Positions 35,207 to 45,147 are shown, counted from the stretch's first letter. The stretch: 64,000 nucleotides of DNA from an uncultured Aquimarina sp. (GCF_947496855.1 NZ_CANMED010000010.1:1-64000); one strand, 5' to 3'. Notes: generated by a model not told the origin, from the sequence alone. Translations and numbers: made by a program.

Positions 35207-37114
35207 TTATTTCACTTCTTCAAAATCTACATCTTCTACATCACTAGCTTCAGAATCTCCTCCTTCAGGTTGCGCTCCAGCTTCTGGTCCAGCTGCACCA
35301 CCTTGTGCTTCTGCCTGTGCCTTATACATTTCTTCACTAGCTGCTTTCCAAGCCTCATTGATTTTATCAAGTGCTGGCTGTATGATAGCAAGATCTTTAG
35401 TTTCATAAGCTTTCTTTAATTCTTCTAAAGCTTCTTCTACCGGTTTCTTATTATCATCAGAAATTTTATCTCCAAATTCTTTAAGTTGTTTTTCTGTTTG
35501 GAAAATCATTCCATCAGCTTCATTTAACTTATCTGCAGTTTCTTTTGCCGCTTTATCCGCTTCAGCATTTGCTTCAGCTTCTTGCTTCATTTTCGCGATT
35601 TCTTCTTCTGTTAATCCAGAAGATGCTTCGATACGAATATCCTGAGACTTATTAGTAGCTTTATCTGTAGCAGAAACTTTGATAATACCATTAGCATCTA
35701 TATCAAAAGTTACTTCGATCTGTGGTGTTCCTCTTTGTGCTGGTGGAATTCCATCTAAGTGAAAACGACCAATAGTCTTATTACCAGCTGCCATAGGACG
35801 TTCTCCTTGTAGTACATGAATCTCTACAGAAGGTTGATTATCTGCTGCGGTAGAAAACACTTGTGATTTCTTAGTAGGAATCGTAGTATTTGCTTCAATC
35901 AGTTTAGTCATAACGTTACCCATTGTCTCAATACCTAGAGAAAGTGGTGTTACATCTAATAACAATACATCTTTTACATCTCCTGTAAGTACTCCTCCTT
36001 GGATTGCAGCTCCAACAGCTACTACCTCATCAGGGTTTACTCCTTTACTTGGTGCTTTACCAAAGAACTTCTCTACTGCTTCCTGAACTGCAGGAATACG
36101 AGTTGATCCTCCAACTAATATAATTTCATCGATGTCACTTGTAGATAATCCTGCTGCTTTAAGAGCAGTACGACAAGGTTCAACAGTACGTTTTACTAAA
36201 TCATCAATTAATTGATCAAATTTAGCTTTCGTTAATGATCTTACTAAGTGTTTAGGACCACTTGCAGTAGCCGTTACATATGGTAAATTGATCTCAGTTT
36301 GAGAAGTAGAAGATAATTCTATCTTCGCTTTTTCTGCAGCTTCCTTAAGACGTTGTAAAGCCATTGGATCTTGACGCAGATCCATATTTTCTTCACTTTT
36401 AAACTCTTCTGCTAACCAATCAATAATTTTTTGATCTACATCATCTCCTCCTAAATGCGTGTCTCCATCAGTTGACAATACTTCGAATACACCGTCACCT
36501 AATTCAAGTATAGATACATCATGAGTACCTCCACCAAAATCAAATACTACAATCTTCTGATCCGTACCTTTTTTATCAAGACCATAAGCTAATGCTGCAG
36601 CTGTAGGCTCATTGATAATTCTTTCTACCTTTAAACCTGCAATTTCTCCTGCTTCCTTTGTAGCTTGACGTTGTGCATCATTAAAATATGCAGGTACCGT
36701 AATTACAGCTCTAGTTACATCTTGTCCAAGATAATCTTCTGCAGTTTTCTTCATTTTCTGAAGTGTCATTGCAGATAATTCTTGTGGTGTATATAAACGT
36801 CCATCGATATCAACTCGTGGCGTGTCATTGTCTCCTTTTACTACTTTGTAAGCAGCTCTTTGCGCTTCTTTTGCAGATTCTGAGAATTTATTCCCCATAA
36901 ATCTTTTAATAGAAGAGATTGTTTTAGTTGGATTTGTAACCGCCTGACGTTTTGCAGGATCACCAACTTTAATCTCTCCTCCTTCTACAAATGCTATTAC
37001 AGATGGAGTAGTTCTCTTCCCCTCTGCATTAGGTATAACAACGGGCTCATTACCTTCCATCACAGAAACACAAGAGTTTGTTGTCCCTAAATCTATTCCT
37101 ATTATCTTACTCAT
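35207..37114 (-). CDS. dnaK: Chaperone DnaK (Hsp70)
   Basis: This 635-residue Hsp70 chaperone binds unfolded peptides in an ATP cycle with DnaJ and GrpE. IGIDLGTTNSCVSVMEG at the start, DFGGGTHDVSILELGDG near 195 and VGGSTRIPAVQE near 335 are its ATPase signatures. The linker DVLLLDVTPLSLGIETMG leads to the peptide-binding domain, and the C-terminus ends in the acidic DVEDVDFEEVK. dnaJ and grpE are not next to it. Two adjacent palindromes lie 68-91 bases upstream of the start codon and may control it. Confidence 0.98.
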   Translation of the reverse strand: MSKIIGIDLGTTNSCVSVMEGNEPVVIPNAEGKRTTPSVIAFVEGGEIKVGDPAKRQAVTNPTKTISSIKRFMGNKFSESAKEAQRAAYKVVKGDNDTPRVDIDGRLYTPQELSAMTLQKMKKTAEDYLGQDVTRAVITVPAYFNDAQRQATKEAGEIAGLKVERIINEPTAAALAYGLDKKGTDQKIVVFDFGGGTHDVSILELGDGVFEVLSTDGDTHLGGDDVDQKIIDWLAEEFKSEENMDLRQDPMALQRLKEAAEKAKIELSSTSQTEINLPYVTATASGPKHLVRSLTKAKFDQLIDDLVKRTVEPCRTALKAAGLSTSDIDEIILVGGSTRIPAVQEAVEKFFGKAPSKGVNPDEVVAVGAAIQGGVLTGDVKDVLLLDVTPLSLGIETMGNVMTKLIEANTTIPTKKSQVFSTAADNQPSVEIHVLQGERPMAAGNKTIGRFHLDGIPPAQRGTPQIEVTFDIDANGIIKVSATDKATNKSQDIRIEASSGLTEEEIAKMKQEAEANAEADKAAKETADKLNEADGMIFQTEKQLKEFGDKISDDNKKPVEEALEELKKAYETKDLAIIQPALDKINEAWKAASEEMYKAQAEAQGGAAGPEAGAQPEGGDSEASDVEDVDFEEVK

Positions 37115-37181
37115 ATTATTGTATAAATGTTTTAGTGTTGTTCCTAATAATTTATTGCAGATAATTCAATGATTATGCCAC

Positions 37182-37205
37182 GACAACTTGTCTGACAGGA
37201 TGTCA
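37182..37205. promoter_or_regulatory. Two adjoining palindromes upstream of dnaK
   Basis: GACAACTTGTC (37182-37192) is an 11-base palindrome around one central base. TGACAGGATGTCA (37193-37205) follows with no gap as a 5-3-5 inverted repeat. Both lie between divergent dnaK and sdaA. They do not resemble the CIRCE element. A heat-shock or stress operator for dnaK is the likely reading, by position only. Confidence 0.45.
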
Positions 37206-37350
37206 TTAACTCATGTTAATAAATAGAGTATTACTAAAACACGACATAAAAGAAAACATCACCCTGTCCTTAAGTATTTATTAAAAAAAAGTATTATTTT
37301 TTATCAATGCCCTATATTTACCCTTCCAATTTTACACTCAATTAAGAATT

Positions 37351-38775
37351 ATGGAATGTATCAGTATTTTTGATATGTTAAAGATAGGCGTAGGCCCTTC
37401 TAGTTCACACACTTTCGGCCCTTGGAGAGCAGGAAGAAGATGGATTGCCGAGTTAAAAGAAAACAATCAATTTAATTCTGTTGAAACCATTACAGTAGAT
37501 CTATTCGGATCCTTATCCTTAACTGGGAAAGGGCATGCTACTGACATAGCTTCTATATTAGGTTTATGTGGATATGATCCACAGACTATTGATGTTTCTT
37601 CTATTTCCAGTATTATCGAATATATTCAGTTTAGTGAAGTTTTATCCCTTAATGGTGAATTAGATATTAATTTTGATCCTAAAACACAGATCATATTTAA
37701 CAAGGAGTTTAAAAAATTCCATCCAAATGCGATAACGTTTACTGCTATTTTGAAAGACAAACAAAAAACAGCATCAACATTCTATTCTATAGGAGGTGGT
37801 TTTGTTGTGCAAGAAGAGCGTAAGAGAAAAGAGAAAAAACTAGAGGAATTTCATATGTTCCCTATGCCTATTCAAAAAGCAACAGACCTTCTAACATACT
37901 GTAAAAAAAAGAATAAGAAAATATCAGAAATTGTTTTAGAAAATGAACGTTCTCTTCAAAGTGACAAAGAAATAAACACAAGAATAGAAGATATCTGGAG
38001 TACTATGTTAGAGTCCATGTATCTTGGCTGTCATACAGGAGGCACGCTTCCTGGAGGATTAAATGTACGACGACGCGCTTATGACACTCATAAAAAACTA
38101 ATTGGAATTAAAGAATATTCTAATCCAACTCAGTGGATAGAATCCATAAGAAATACGGAGGTGAAATTTCGTCAGATACTAAAATGGGTATCTTGTTTTG
38201 CACTAGCTGTTAATGAGGTAAACGCTTCTCTAGGTAGAGTTGTTACGGCACCAACAAACGGAAGTGCCGGTGTCATACCAGCTGTAATGATGTATTATAT
38301 GGTAATCGAAAATCACGATGCAAATTTTGATGACATAAAACAATTTATGCTAGTAGCTGGAGAAATTGGCAGTCTATTTAAAAAAGGTGCCACTATATCT
38401 GCTGCTATGGGCGGTTGTCAAGCAGAAATTGGAGTTTCTTCTGCAATGGCAGCTGGAGCATTAGCAGAATTAATGGGGGGTACACCTGAACAAGTAGTGA
38501 TGGCTAGTGAAATTGCTATGGAACATCATTTAGGTTTAACTTGTGATCCTATTGGCGGTTTAGTACAGATTCCTTGCATAGAACGTAATGCTATGGGAGC
38601 CATAAAAGCTATTAATGCGTGCGAAATGGCTCTAGATTCTGATGCTGCTAATGCTAAAGTACCTTTAGATAAAGTAATCGAAACTATGTGGGAAACAGCA
38701 AAAGACATGAATACTAAATATAAAGAAACTAGTGAAGGTGGGTTAGCAGTTAAGGTTAGTTTAAGCGATTGTTAA
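37351..38775 (+). CDS. sdaA: L-serine ammonia-lyase (single chain, iron-sulfur)
   Basis: This 474-residue enzyme deaminates L-serine to pyruvate and ammonia with a 4Fe-4S cluster. It is the single-chain form, in which the beta domain (about 1-160, with GPSSSHTFGP near 17-26) and the alpha domain are fused. Cluster-region cysteines lie in MGGCQAEIG and LTCDPIGGLVQIPCIERN near the C-terminus, and GCHTGGTLPGGL is family specific. The CPBP gene starts nine bases after its stop, so the two are probably cotranscribed. Confidence 0.95.
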   Translation: MECISIFDMLKIGVGPSSSHTFGPWRAGRRWIAELKENNQFNSVETITVDLFGSLSLTGKGHATDIASILGLCGYDPQTIDVSSISSIIEYIQFSEVLSLNGELDINFDPKTQIIFNKEFKKFHPNAITFTAILKDKQKTASTFYSIGGGFVVQEERKRKEKKLEEFHMFPMPIQKATDLLTYCKKKNKKISEIVLENERSLQSDKEINTRIEDIWSTMLESMYLGCHTGGTLPGGLNVRRRAYDTHKKLIGIKEYSNPTQWIESIRNTEVKFRQILKWVSCFALAVNEVNASLGRVVTAPTNGSAGVIPAVMMYYMVIENHDANFDDIKQFMLVAGEIGSLFKKGATISAAMGGCQAEIGVSSAMAAGALAELMGGTPEQVVMASEIAMEHHLGLTCDPIGGLVQIPCIERNAMGAIKAINACEMALDSDAANAKVPLDKVIETMWETAKDMNTKYKETSEGGLAVKVSLSDC

Positions 38776-38784
38776 AACACATTA

Positions 38785-39459
38785 ATGTTTAGAGATATTT
38801 TATTAAATAAAATCAAAAATCTATTTGTTTTTTACTTTCGATTATTCGGATTATATATTCTCTTTTTTATATGTGTAGCATTATTGCAAAGCATATTTCC
38901 ATATTTGGATTTACAAAAATATTCCCAGGATAGTCTTTTCGAGATTTTGAAAGATAACAAGCTTAAAGCTTTTATAGCTATGGTAGTATTTGCTCCTATC
39001 ATAGAAGAACTCATGTTTAGAACCTTACTAAAACCAAAAATAAAAGAACTTTTATTTTTCTTAAGTTCTTGGACACTTTTTATCATTGGATTATTTATTA
39101 CACTAGAATTAGAATGGTATGCTCGCTACTTGATATTTATAGTTTCTATTTTTGTCATATTCTTTATATATGAACAATTAATCTCTAAAAAACAACTTCA
39201 AAAGTTTAAGAATTTTCTAGAGAACCATCAATCAATAACACTTCAGGTTACCTCAATAACCTTCGGTTTTCTTCATATTTTTAATTATGTAGATTCTTTT
39301 AAGATAGATAGCGTTTTATTCCTTCTTATTGTTCCAAGAATCATTGCGGGGCATATGTTTGGAAAACTTAAAATAGAGAATGAGCATATAATATGGCCCA
39401 TCCTGCTTCATGCTATTAACAATGGAGTCGTTTTTTTTATAATTAGTAACAAGCCTTAA
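38785..39459 (+). CDS. CPBP-family intramembrane metalloprotease
   Basis: This 224-residue membrane protein shows the three motifs of the CPBP/Abi (Rce1-like) proteases: EELMFR (Glu74, Glu75, Arg79), FGFLHIFN with its His near 158, and HAINNGVVF near 211. It has about six membrane helices. The substrate is unknown; family members process prenylated or peptide substrates. It follows sdaA by nine bases and ends one base before the convergent NTF2-like gene. Confidence 0.88.
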   Translation: MFRDILLNKIKNLFVFYFRLFGLYILFFICVALLQSIFPYLDLQKYSQDSLFEILKDNKLKAFIAMVVFAPIIEELMFRTLLKPKIKELLFFLSSWTLFIIGLFITLELEWYARYLIFIVSIFVIFFIYEQLISKKQLQKFKNFLENHQSITLQVTSITFGFLHIFNYVDSFKIDSVLFLLIVPRIIAGHMFGKLKIENEHIIWPILLHAINNGVVFFIISNKP

Positions 39460-39460
39460 A

Positions 39461-39928
39461 TTACTTACAACCTTCTCTTTTTCTGGTATCCGCTATTGCA
39501 ATAATTTTCCAAGTAGTTCCATTATTAAATAGTTGAAAAATATTAACCCCACAGTGACTAAATTGATCATTTACATAAAACTCATATGGAGTCCAAATCT
39601 GAGCAATATTTGCATCAGCATCGATCTTAAAACTCAATAACTTCTCAAACCATTTCTGATCTTTAGATCTATTATGTATTATTTCCAAAAATTTTCTAAT
39701 ATCAGTTTGTACAGTTTTGATTTTGCCGTCTTTTCCTTTAGAAATTGTTTGCATCGCCATATTAGGATCTATAGTACTTTTAATTTGAACAGTATCTCCT
39801 TTATGAAAACCTTCAAAGAAATCTAATATCGTTTGTTTGGCATTTTTTTGGTTCGCATCTATTTCTTTTTGAGAAAAAACGGTGTTGCAAGAAATAAATA
39901 AAAAGAATAGTATCAGGAATCTACGCAT
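39461..39928 (-). CDS. Secreted NTF2-like (SnoaL/DUF4440-type) protein
   Basis: This 155-residue protein has a signal peptide (1-19, ending NTVFSQ) and an NTF2-like fold suggested by QTILDFFEGFHKGD near the start and the late strand pattern AQIWTPYEFYVND followed by GVNIFQLFNNGTTWKIIAIADTR. Such proteins bind small ligands or act as dimeric pockets in the periplasm. Nothing in the sequence tells which. Confidence 0.8.
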   Translation of the reverse strand: MRRFLILFFLFISCNTVFSQKEIDANQKNAKQTILDFFEGFHKGDTVQIKSTIDPNMAMQTISKGKDGKIKTVQTDIRKFLEIIHNRSKDQKWFEKLLSFKIDADANIAQIWTPYEFYVNDQFSHCGVNIFQLFNNGTTWKIIAIADTRKREGCK

Positions 39929-40031
39929 AACATTCGAACTTTAATTTACCTAAAATTAAGGTTTTAATTGTTTTATCAAAAATATAAGTATTACTTCTCT
40001 TAAATAAATTTAAATCAAAAATAATATCCTC

Positions 40032-40062
40032 TTGTTACGATCTTACTAATTGATTACTTTTA
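40032..40062 (+). promoter_or_regulatory. Probable panB promoter
   Basis: TTG (40032-40034), a 20-base spacer, then TACTTTTA (40055-40062), which differs from the Bacteroidetes -7 consensus TAnnTTTG only at its last base. The leader to the panB start would be about 17 bases. Confidence 0.4.
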
Positions 40063-40084
40063 CGGTACTAAATTAACACACAAA

Positions 40085-40903
40085 ATGTCTACAGCAAAAA
40101 AAGATTACAAGCGCGTTACGGTAAAATCTCTGATAGAGATGAAAGCTAATAAAGAAAAAATATCCATGCTTACTGCCTATGATTATACGATGGCAAAAAT
40201 TGTGGATGGCGCCGGAGTCGATGTTATTCTCGTTGGTGATTCTGCATCTAATGTTATGGCAGGTCATGAAACCACCTTACCTATCACCTTGGATCAAATG
40301 ATATATCACGCATCCTCTGTAATTAGAGCTATTGAGAGAGCATTGATTGTTGTAGATTTACCTTTTGGTAGTTACCAAAGTGATCCTAAAGAAGCATTAC
40401 GTTCTGCTATTAGAATTATGAAAGAATCAGGCGGACATGCTGTAAAGCTTGAAGGAGGAAAAGAGGTAAAAGAGTCTATCAAAAGAATTCTTAACGCAGG
40501 AATTCCTGTAATGGGTCATTTAGGATTAACACCACAATCCATCTATAAATTTGGAACCTATACCGTACGTGCTAAAGAGGAGGAAGAAGCTAAACAGCTA
40601 AAAGAAGATGCCCTGATGTTACAGAAAGTTGGATGTTTTGCAATCGTACTTGAAAAAGTTCCTGCCAAATTAGCTAAAGAAGTAGCAGAAAGTTTAACGA
40701 TCCCTATTATTGGAATTGGAGCTGGAAACGGTGTTGATGGGCAGGTATTAGTAACACACGATATGCTTGGTATGACACACGAATTTAATCCTCGTTTTTT
40801 AAGACGTTACTTAGATTTATACACAGAAATGACCAATGCATTTCAGCAATATGTCTCTGATGTGAAGTCTGTAGACTTCCCTAATGATGATGAACAGTAT
40901 TAA
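40085..40903 (+). CDS. panB: 3-methyl-2-oxobutanoate hydroxymethyltransferase
   Basis: This 272-residue enzyme makes ketopantoate from 2-oxoisovalerate and methylene-tetrahydrofolate, the first step of pantothenate synthesis. Seen: MLTAYDYTMAKIVDGAGVD near the start, VGDSASNVMAGHETTLPIT (metal and substrate loop), and GIGAGNGVDGQVLVTHD near 218-234. The length is normal for a cytosolic decameric PanB. A heptamer tandem repeat follows its stop codon at once. Confidence 0.96.
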   Translation: MSTAKKDYKRVTVKSLIEMKANKEKISMLTAYDYTMAKIVDGAGVDVILVGDSASNVMAGHETTLPITLDQMIYHASSVIRAIERALIVVDLPFGSYQSDPKEALRSAIRIMKESGGHAVKLEGGKEVKESIKRILNAGIPVMGHLGLTPQSIYKFGTYTVRAKEEEEAKQLKEDALMLQKVGCFAIVLEKVPAKLAKEVAESLTIPIIGIGAGNGVDGQVLVTHDMLGMTHEFNPRFLRRYLDLYTEMTNAFQQYVSDVKSVDFPNDDEQY

Positions 40904-40940
40904 TGTTAGTTGTTAGTTGTTAGTTGTTAGTTGTTAGTTG
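40904..40940 (+). repeat. Heptamer tandem repeat (TGTTAGT)x5
   Basis: Five perfect copies of TGTTAGT plus two bases begin right after the panB stop and end 26 bases before the likely start of the pseudouridine synthase gene. Copy number could slip during replication. The array contains TTG triplets that can be mistaken for start codons. Confidence 0.95.
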
Positions 40941-40966
40941 AAAATAGTTTTTATTACTTAAACACA

Positions 40967-41665
40967 TTGTCGAAAAAAATAATTTCAAACAAATCAAATC
41001 TTCAAGTTCTTTATGAAGACAATCATCTGATTATTGTTAATAAAAGGGCTGGAGATATTGTGCAAGGTGATAAAACTGGAGACAAACCACTTAGTGAAAT
41101 AGTTAAGGAATATATTGCAGAAAAATACAATAAACCAGGAGCTGTTTATTTAGGTGTTGTACATCGGTTAGATCGTCCTACAAGCGGAATTATTATTTTT
41201 GCTAGAACAAGCAAAGCTCTTCCTCGGCTTAATAAATTATTTGTAAATAAAGAGGCGAAAAAAACCTATTGGGCAGTTACAAAAAATACACCTCCAAAAG
41301 AAAGTGACACGCTTATTCATTGGCTAAAACGCAACCCGAAACAAAACAAATCTTACGCGCATAACAATGAGGTAACGGATAGCAAAAAAGCTATTTTAGA
41401 TTATCAAATTATCAAAAAATTAAATAACTATTGCGTTTTAGAAATTGACCTCCACACGGGTAGACATCATCAAATAAGGTCTCAACTGTCAAGTATTGGA
41501 TCTATAATTAAAGGAGATTTAAAGTATGGAGCCGACCGGAGCAATAAAGACGGTAGTATCCATTTGCACGCAAGAAAGCTTACCTTTATGCATCCTGTAA
41601 AAAAAGAATCCTTAACTATCATCGCTCCTCCTCCATCTGATCCAATCTGGGATGAATGTATTTAA
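40967..41665 (+). CDS. RluA-family pseudouridine synthase
   Basis: This 232-residue RNA-modifying enzyme converts uridine to pseudouridine in ribosomal RNA or tRNA. The catalytic motif VHRLDRPTSG is present with the active-site Asp, and LHTGRHHQIRSQLSSIG follows. I chose the TTG at 40967 (start LSKKIISNK) since homologous proteins begin with this segment; there is no ATG nearby, and a start 12 codons earlier would fall in the heptamer repeat. There is no S4 domain. The exact target is unknown. Confidence 0.88.
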   Translation: MSKKIISNKSNLQVLYEDNHLIIVNKRAGDIVQGDKTGDKPLSEIVKEYIAEKYNKPGAVYLGVVHRLDRPTSGIIIFARTSKALPRLNKLFVNKEAKKTYWAVTKNTPPKESDTLIHWLKRNPKQNKSYAHNNEVTDSKKAILDYQIIKKLNNYCVLEIDLHTGRHHQIRSQLSSIGSIIKGDLKYGADRSNKDGSIHLHARKLTFMHPVKKESLTIIAPPPSDPIWDECI

Positions 41666-41803
41666 ATTTTACGGAAAACTTGTTTTTCTAATTTAATTAC
41701 CACAAATTTCCAATTTCACTTTCTTAAGTAACATTTTACTCTATTATTATACTAATACAAAGGAGAACTTATTTTTTATTATTTCATTGTTAATTAAGGA
41801 TAA

Positions 41804-42667
41804 ATGGATTATATAACATATTCGTCAGAATTATTTAAAAATATTGATTGGAGTTTTATATGGAGTATCCTTAAAGATATCGTACTTCCTAACTCTGGTA
41901 CGCTTATTATTAATATAGTCATATTTCTATTTTTAGGTTTTATCATAGCTGTTATATATTGCATTTTACTCTGGCGTAAGGGTATTTTTAAAAGGGTGCC
42001 TAAATATTATAATTGGGTAGTAAAATTATACATCCCTATACTGCTTGTTGGAATTCTTTATATTTTTGGCCAATGGGGTTTTATAAGAGGTATCTATAAA
42101 ATACTAGACAATGAAAAGACAATGATTGTTCAAGGAGTGTATAATGGCTCAGTTCAGCAAATTTTTGAATCTGAAGATGCCAAAAACAAATTTGTTATAT
42201 CAGCTCAAATGTTAGCAATACAAGCTAAATCAGATTCTCAAGATTATGCTCTCTTTTTCGAAAAAAACTTTAAAAATTATGATACAGGCAGTTCTTTCCT
42301 AAATAAAACCAAAAATAAACTAGCAAAATTTATTATTAACAACTATAGTGATGATCTTTACAAATTAACGATGTACGCACTTTTAACCTCTGCAGGTAAA
42401 GGACATGTCGATTTTTCTGAAGTACTCCCTTATGAAGAGTTTGATGCGGCTATGAATCTATTATTAGAAGTAGGATATCAGGATATAGAAAAAGTAGTTT
42501 TAGACAAATTAAGTCAATGGTTTTCTATAGGCCTTACCTCTCAATATAACGGAATAGTAAAATCACTATTAATCCTATTAATCCTCATTCTTATTGTTCC
42601 CTTATTAGAATATTTTATATACAAAAAATGGATTGCTCCAAAACACATTTCTAAAACAACGTCGTAG
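41804..42667 (+). CDS. Conserved-looking membrane protein of unknown function
   Basis: This 287-residue protein has two membrane helices near the N-terminus (about 33-56 and 71-90), a soluble middle domain of about 150 residues (with VISAQMLAIQAKSDSQDYAL and a helical region at 175-240), and one more helix near the C-terminus (about 253-273) with a short tail. I see no enzyme motif. It stands alone between the pseudouridine synthase and a convergent DMT exporter. Confidence 0.6.
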   Translation: MDYITYSSELFKNIDWSFIWSILKDIVLPNSGTLIINIVIFLFLGFIIAVIYCILLWRKGIFKRVPKYYNWVVKLYIPILLVGILYIFGQWGFIRGIYKILDNEKTMIVQGVYNGSVQQIFESEDAKNKFVISAQMLAIQAKSDSQDYALFFEKNFKNYDTGSSFLNKTKNKLAKFIINNYSDDLYKLTMYALLTSAGKGHVDFSEVLPYEEFDAAMNLLLEVGYQDIEKVVLDKLSQWFSIGLTSQYNGIVKSLLILLILILIVPLLEYFIYKKWIAPKHISKTTS

Positions 42668-42729
42668 TACAAAATATTAAAAAATCAGAGTATTTATGAG
42701 CACTTGCTAAGTCTGCACGAATTACCTAA

Positions 42730-43590
42730 TTATCTGTAAGATCTTACACTTTCTATTACTACAGAAGTTAAGATTAATGTTCCACCGATAATCGTAGTCA
42801 AAACTGGTATTTCCTTAAGAAAGATAATTCCGATAATAATTCCATAAACCGGTTGTATACTGCTTATAATACTTGCTGTAGTTGCAGAAAATCGTTTCAA
42901 ACTAAATAAAAACATTGTATGACCAATAGCTGTGGTTAAAATAGCCAATACTAAGGTCCAAGGCCATTGAGTTACAATTCCTGAACTATCCATTAAAAAA
43001 AGTGTCGGTAAAAGCATCAAGCTAATGATAACAAGTTGATACCACATTAACATAGAGCCGTGATAATTACTTACTTTAGTCTTCATAATCAAATTCCGAA
43101 GTGCATAGCATAATGCAGATATTACACCTAAACCAACTGCTTTAGCATAAGAGTTTTCTAGACTAAAATCAGGTACCAAAAAATAAATTCCTAATAAAAC
43201 TAAAGCTCCTAAAACCAAATGCATTTTCTGAAATTTTGTTTTCAGAAGTATGGGCTCTAAAAAAGAAGTAATTACAGGATAAGTAAACAAAGATAACATC
43301 CCTACAGCGACACTAGACATCTTTAATGCATAGAAATAGGTAATCCAGTGTAACCCCATAAGAATACCACCAAGAATTATAGTAAACCGATCTTTGGACG
43401 CGATGCCAAAAGAGATTTTTTTCCATTTACAAAACAAGAACAATATGATTCCTGCCAAAATAGCTCTAAAAGCAATAGTTACAGGAACAGGCATATCAAT
43501 ATATCTGCCTAGTGCTCCAGAAGTACTAATGAAAAGCATGGCCAGATTTAGTTCCAGAATATTACGCAGATGTTGGGTGTTTTGGGGCAT
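42730..43590 (-). CDS. EamA/DMT-family transporter
   Basis: This 286-residue protein has ten predicted membrane helices in two homologous five-helix halves (EamA domains), with AVGMLSLFTYPVITSFLEPI in the first half and TTASIISSIQPVYGIIIGI in the second. Such carriers export amino acids or other metabolites. The upstream gene on the same strand is 12 bases away, so the pair may share a transcript. The substrate is unknown. Confidence 0.88.
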   Translation of the reverse strand: MPQNTQHLRNILELNLAMLFISTSGALGRYIDMPVPVTIAFRAILAGIILFLFCKWKKISFGIASKDRFTIILGGILMGLHWITYFYALKMSSVAVGMLSLFTYPVITSFLEPILLKTKFQKMHLVLGALVLLGIYFLVPDFSLENSYAKAVGLGVISALCYALRNLIMKTKVSNYHGSMLMWYQLVIISLMLLPTLFLMDSSGIVTQWPWTLVLAILTTAIGHTMFLFSLKRFSATTASIISSIQPVYGIIIGIIFLKEIPVLTTIIGGTLILTSVVIESVRSYR

Positions 43591-43602
43591 ATAACAGAAT
43601 AA

Positions 43603-45147
43603 TTATCGAATTAGTTTTTTTGATTTTTCTTTAATAATATCTGCCACTGGTCTACCTTCTATATTACTTTCTAACCAAGATAGAATATCTAAATATAAAA
43701 AAGCTCTCTTTTCATATGGATGATCCTCATACTGTTTCAAAGTTTTATGAAGCTTCCTAAATTCATCCTTAATCTGATGAGGAAAAATATCTCCTAAGCT
43801 TTTAAGAAACTTAATCATTTCTTTCTGGACCTCGTGTAAGTCATCCATCTTTATCAAAAATCTATATGTCTCCTTTAACTGAGTTTCTAAATGATAATCC
43901 ATTCCAGCTTCATAATGTGCAACCAAACTTAGGACTCTAGCAAAACACATCAAATCTTCTCGCATTTTTAGCGATTTATTATTAATGATTTTCTTTAGAT
44001 ATTCTATACATTTTCGATGATTAGCCATACCAAAATACAAACAACCAATCTTATAATACAACACCATGATGTGATGATCATCCAAACGATTCTTATACTC
44101 GGTAATTCCCTTTAAAATTTCAGTTACTAAATATTCTCCTTCATCAAAGGTTCCTTCTAAAAAATGAACATTTAATCTATTATTATAGATAAACTGAAAC
44201 GAAAGAACCTCTATATTATCATCAATAGGAAAGTTATCAGATGTAATTGTCTTTTCGAACTTACTCAGTGTTAATTTCAACTGAGTTTTACCCTGAATCA
44301 AATACAAAGACTCTAGTAAATAATGATTTCCTCTTAGAAAGAATACTGGATTAAGAATGATCATTTTAGGGGTTGAATAAAACAGATCCACCCACTTTTT
44401 AGAATATTTATAGCAGGATAAAAAATCTTGTACCATAAAACTATACCATAAGTGCGCTTTGTATAACCATAATTTTTCTCTAAAGCCAAGGATGTTCCAA
44501 TCATACTTTGGTAATTTACTTTCGAAATAATTGGTAATTATTTTATGTTCTTTGTCATTCCGTACATACCCACTTTTGATCATCAATCCATATAACTGAA
44601 GAGAGAGATTAGACAACCGGCTTGTTAACACATTTTTCATGCTTAACATTTTAGCTTCAATAGTCAATTCATCTGCTCGACTGTTAATACTCCGCGTTAT
44701 ATATTGAGTTTCGATTACTTTTTCTAATTCTACAATTTCATAAGCGATATTATTCTCTTCATTCTCTTTAGCGACGGTTTTCGCTTTATCCAAGATTTTC
44801 AAGCTCTGCTTATACAACCCTTTATGATATAAAATAGTAGCGAAATCTAGTTGCTCTCTTATCTGTGATCTTACGTTTTGGTGTAATGGGCTTAATCTAA
44901 GACTAATCAATATTTGTTTGTATAAATGTGCTTTAAGATTAGAAAGTTGTTGTTTTTTGACAATTCCTTTAGATACAATAAGCTCTTCATCTAGAGATTC
45001 ACTTTTATCCAAATGGTTAAAAAGTGCTAAGAATTTGGAATCAGTATTTACACCTAATCTCCCAACGTACACCTTGAATTGTCGCTTTTCAGACTTAGAA
45101 AGTGATTTCACTAAGACAAACAAAGGATCTTTTTGATCATTAGTCAT
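43603..45147 (-). CDS. TPR-like helical protein, unknown function
   Basis: This 514-residue cytosolic protein is almost wholly helical. Repeats of the tetratricopeptide kind are suggested at QLDFATILYHKGLYKQSLKILDKA (about 108-131) and at MVLYYKIGCLYFGMANHRKCIEYL (about 352-375). The N-terminal motif LVKSLSKSEKRQFKVY is, to my memory, shared by a family found in Flavobacteriia without a known role. A DMT transporter gene follows 12 bases later on the same strand. Confidence 0.7.
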   Translation of the reverse strand: MTNDQKDPLFVLVKSLSKSEKRQFKVYVGRLGVNTDSKFLALFNHLDKSESLDEELIVSKGIVKKQQLSNLKAHLYKQILISLRLSPLHQNVRSQIREQLDFATILYHKGLYKQSLKILDKAKTVAKENEENNIAYEIVELEKVIETQYITRSINSRADELTIEAKMLSMKNVLTSRLSNLSLQLYGLMIKSGYVRNDKEHKIITNYFESKLPKYDWNILGFREKLWLYKAHLWYSFMVQDFLSCYKYSKKWVDLFYSTPKMIILNPVFFLRGNHYLLESLYLIQGKTQLKLTLSKFEKTITSDNFPIDDNIEVLSFQFIYNNRLNVHFLEGTFDEGEYLVTEILKGITEYKNRLDDHHIMVLYYKIGCLYFGMANHRKCIEYLKKIINNKSLKMREDLMCFARVLSLVAHYEAGMDYHLETQLKETYRFLIKMDDLHEVQKEMIKFLKSLGDIFPHQIKDEFRKLHKTLKQYEDHPYEKRAFLYLDILSWLESNIEGRPVADIIKEKSKKLIR

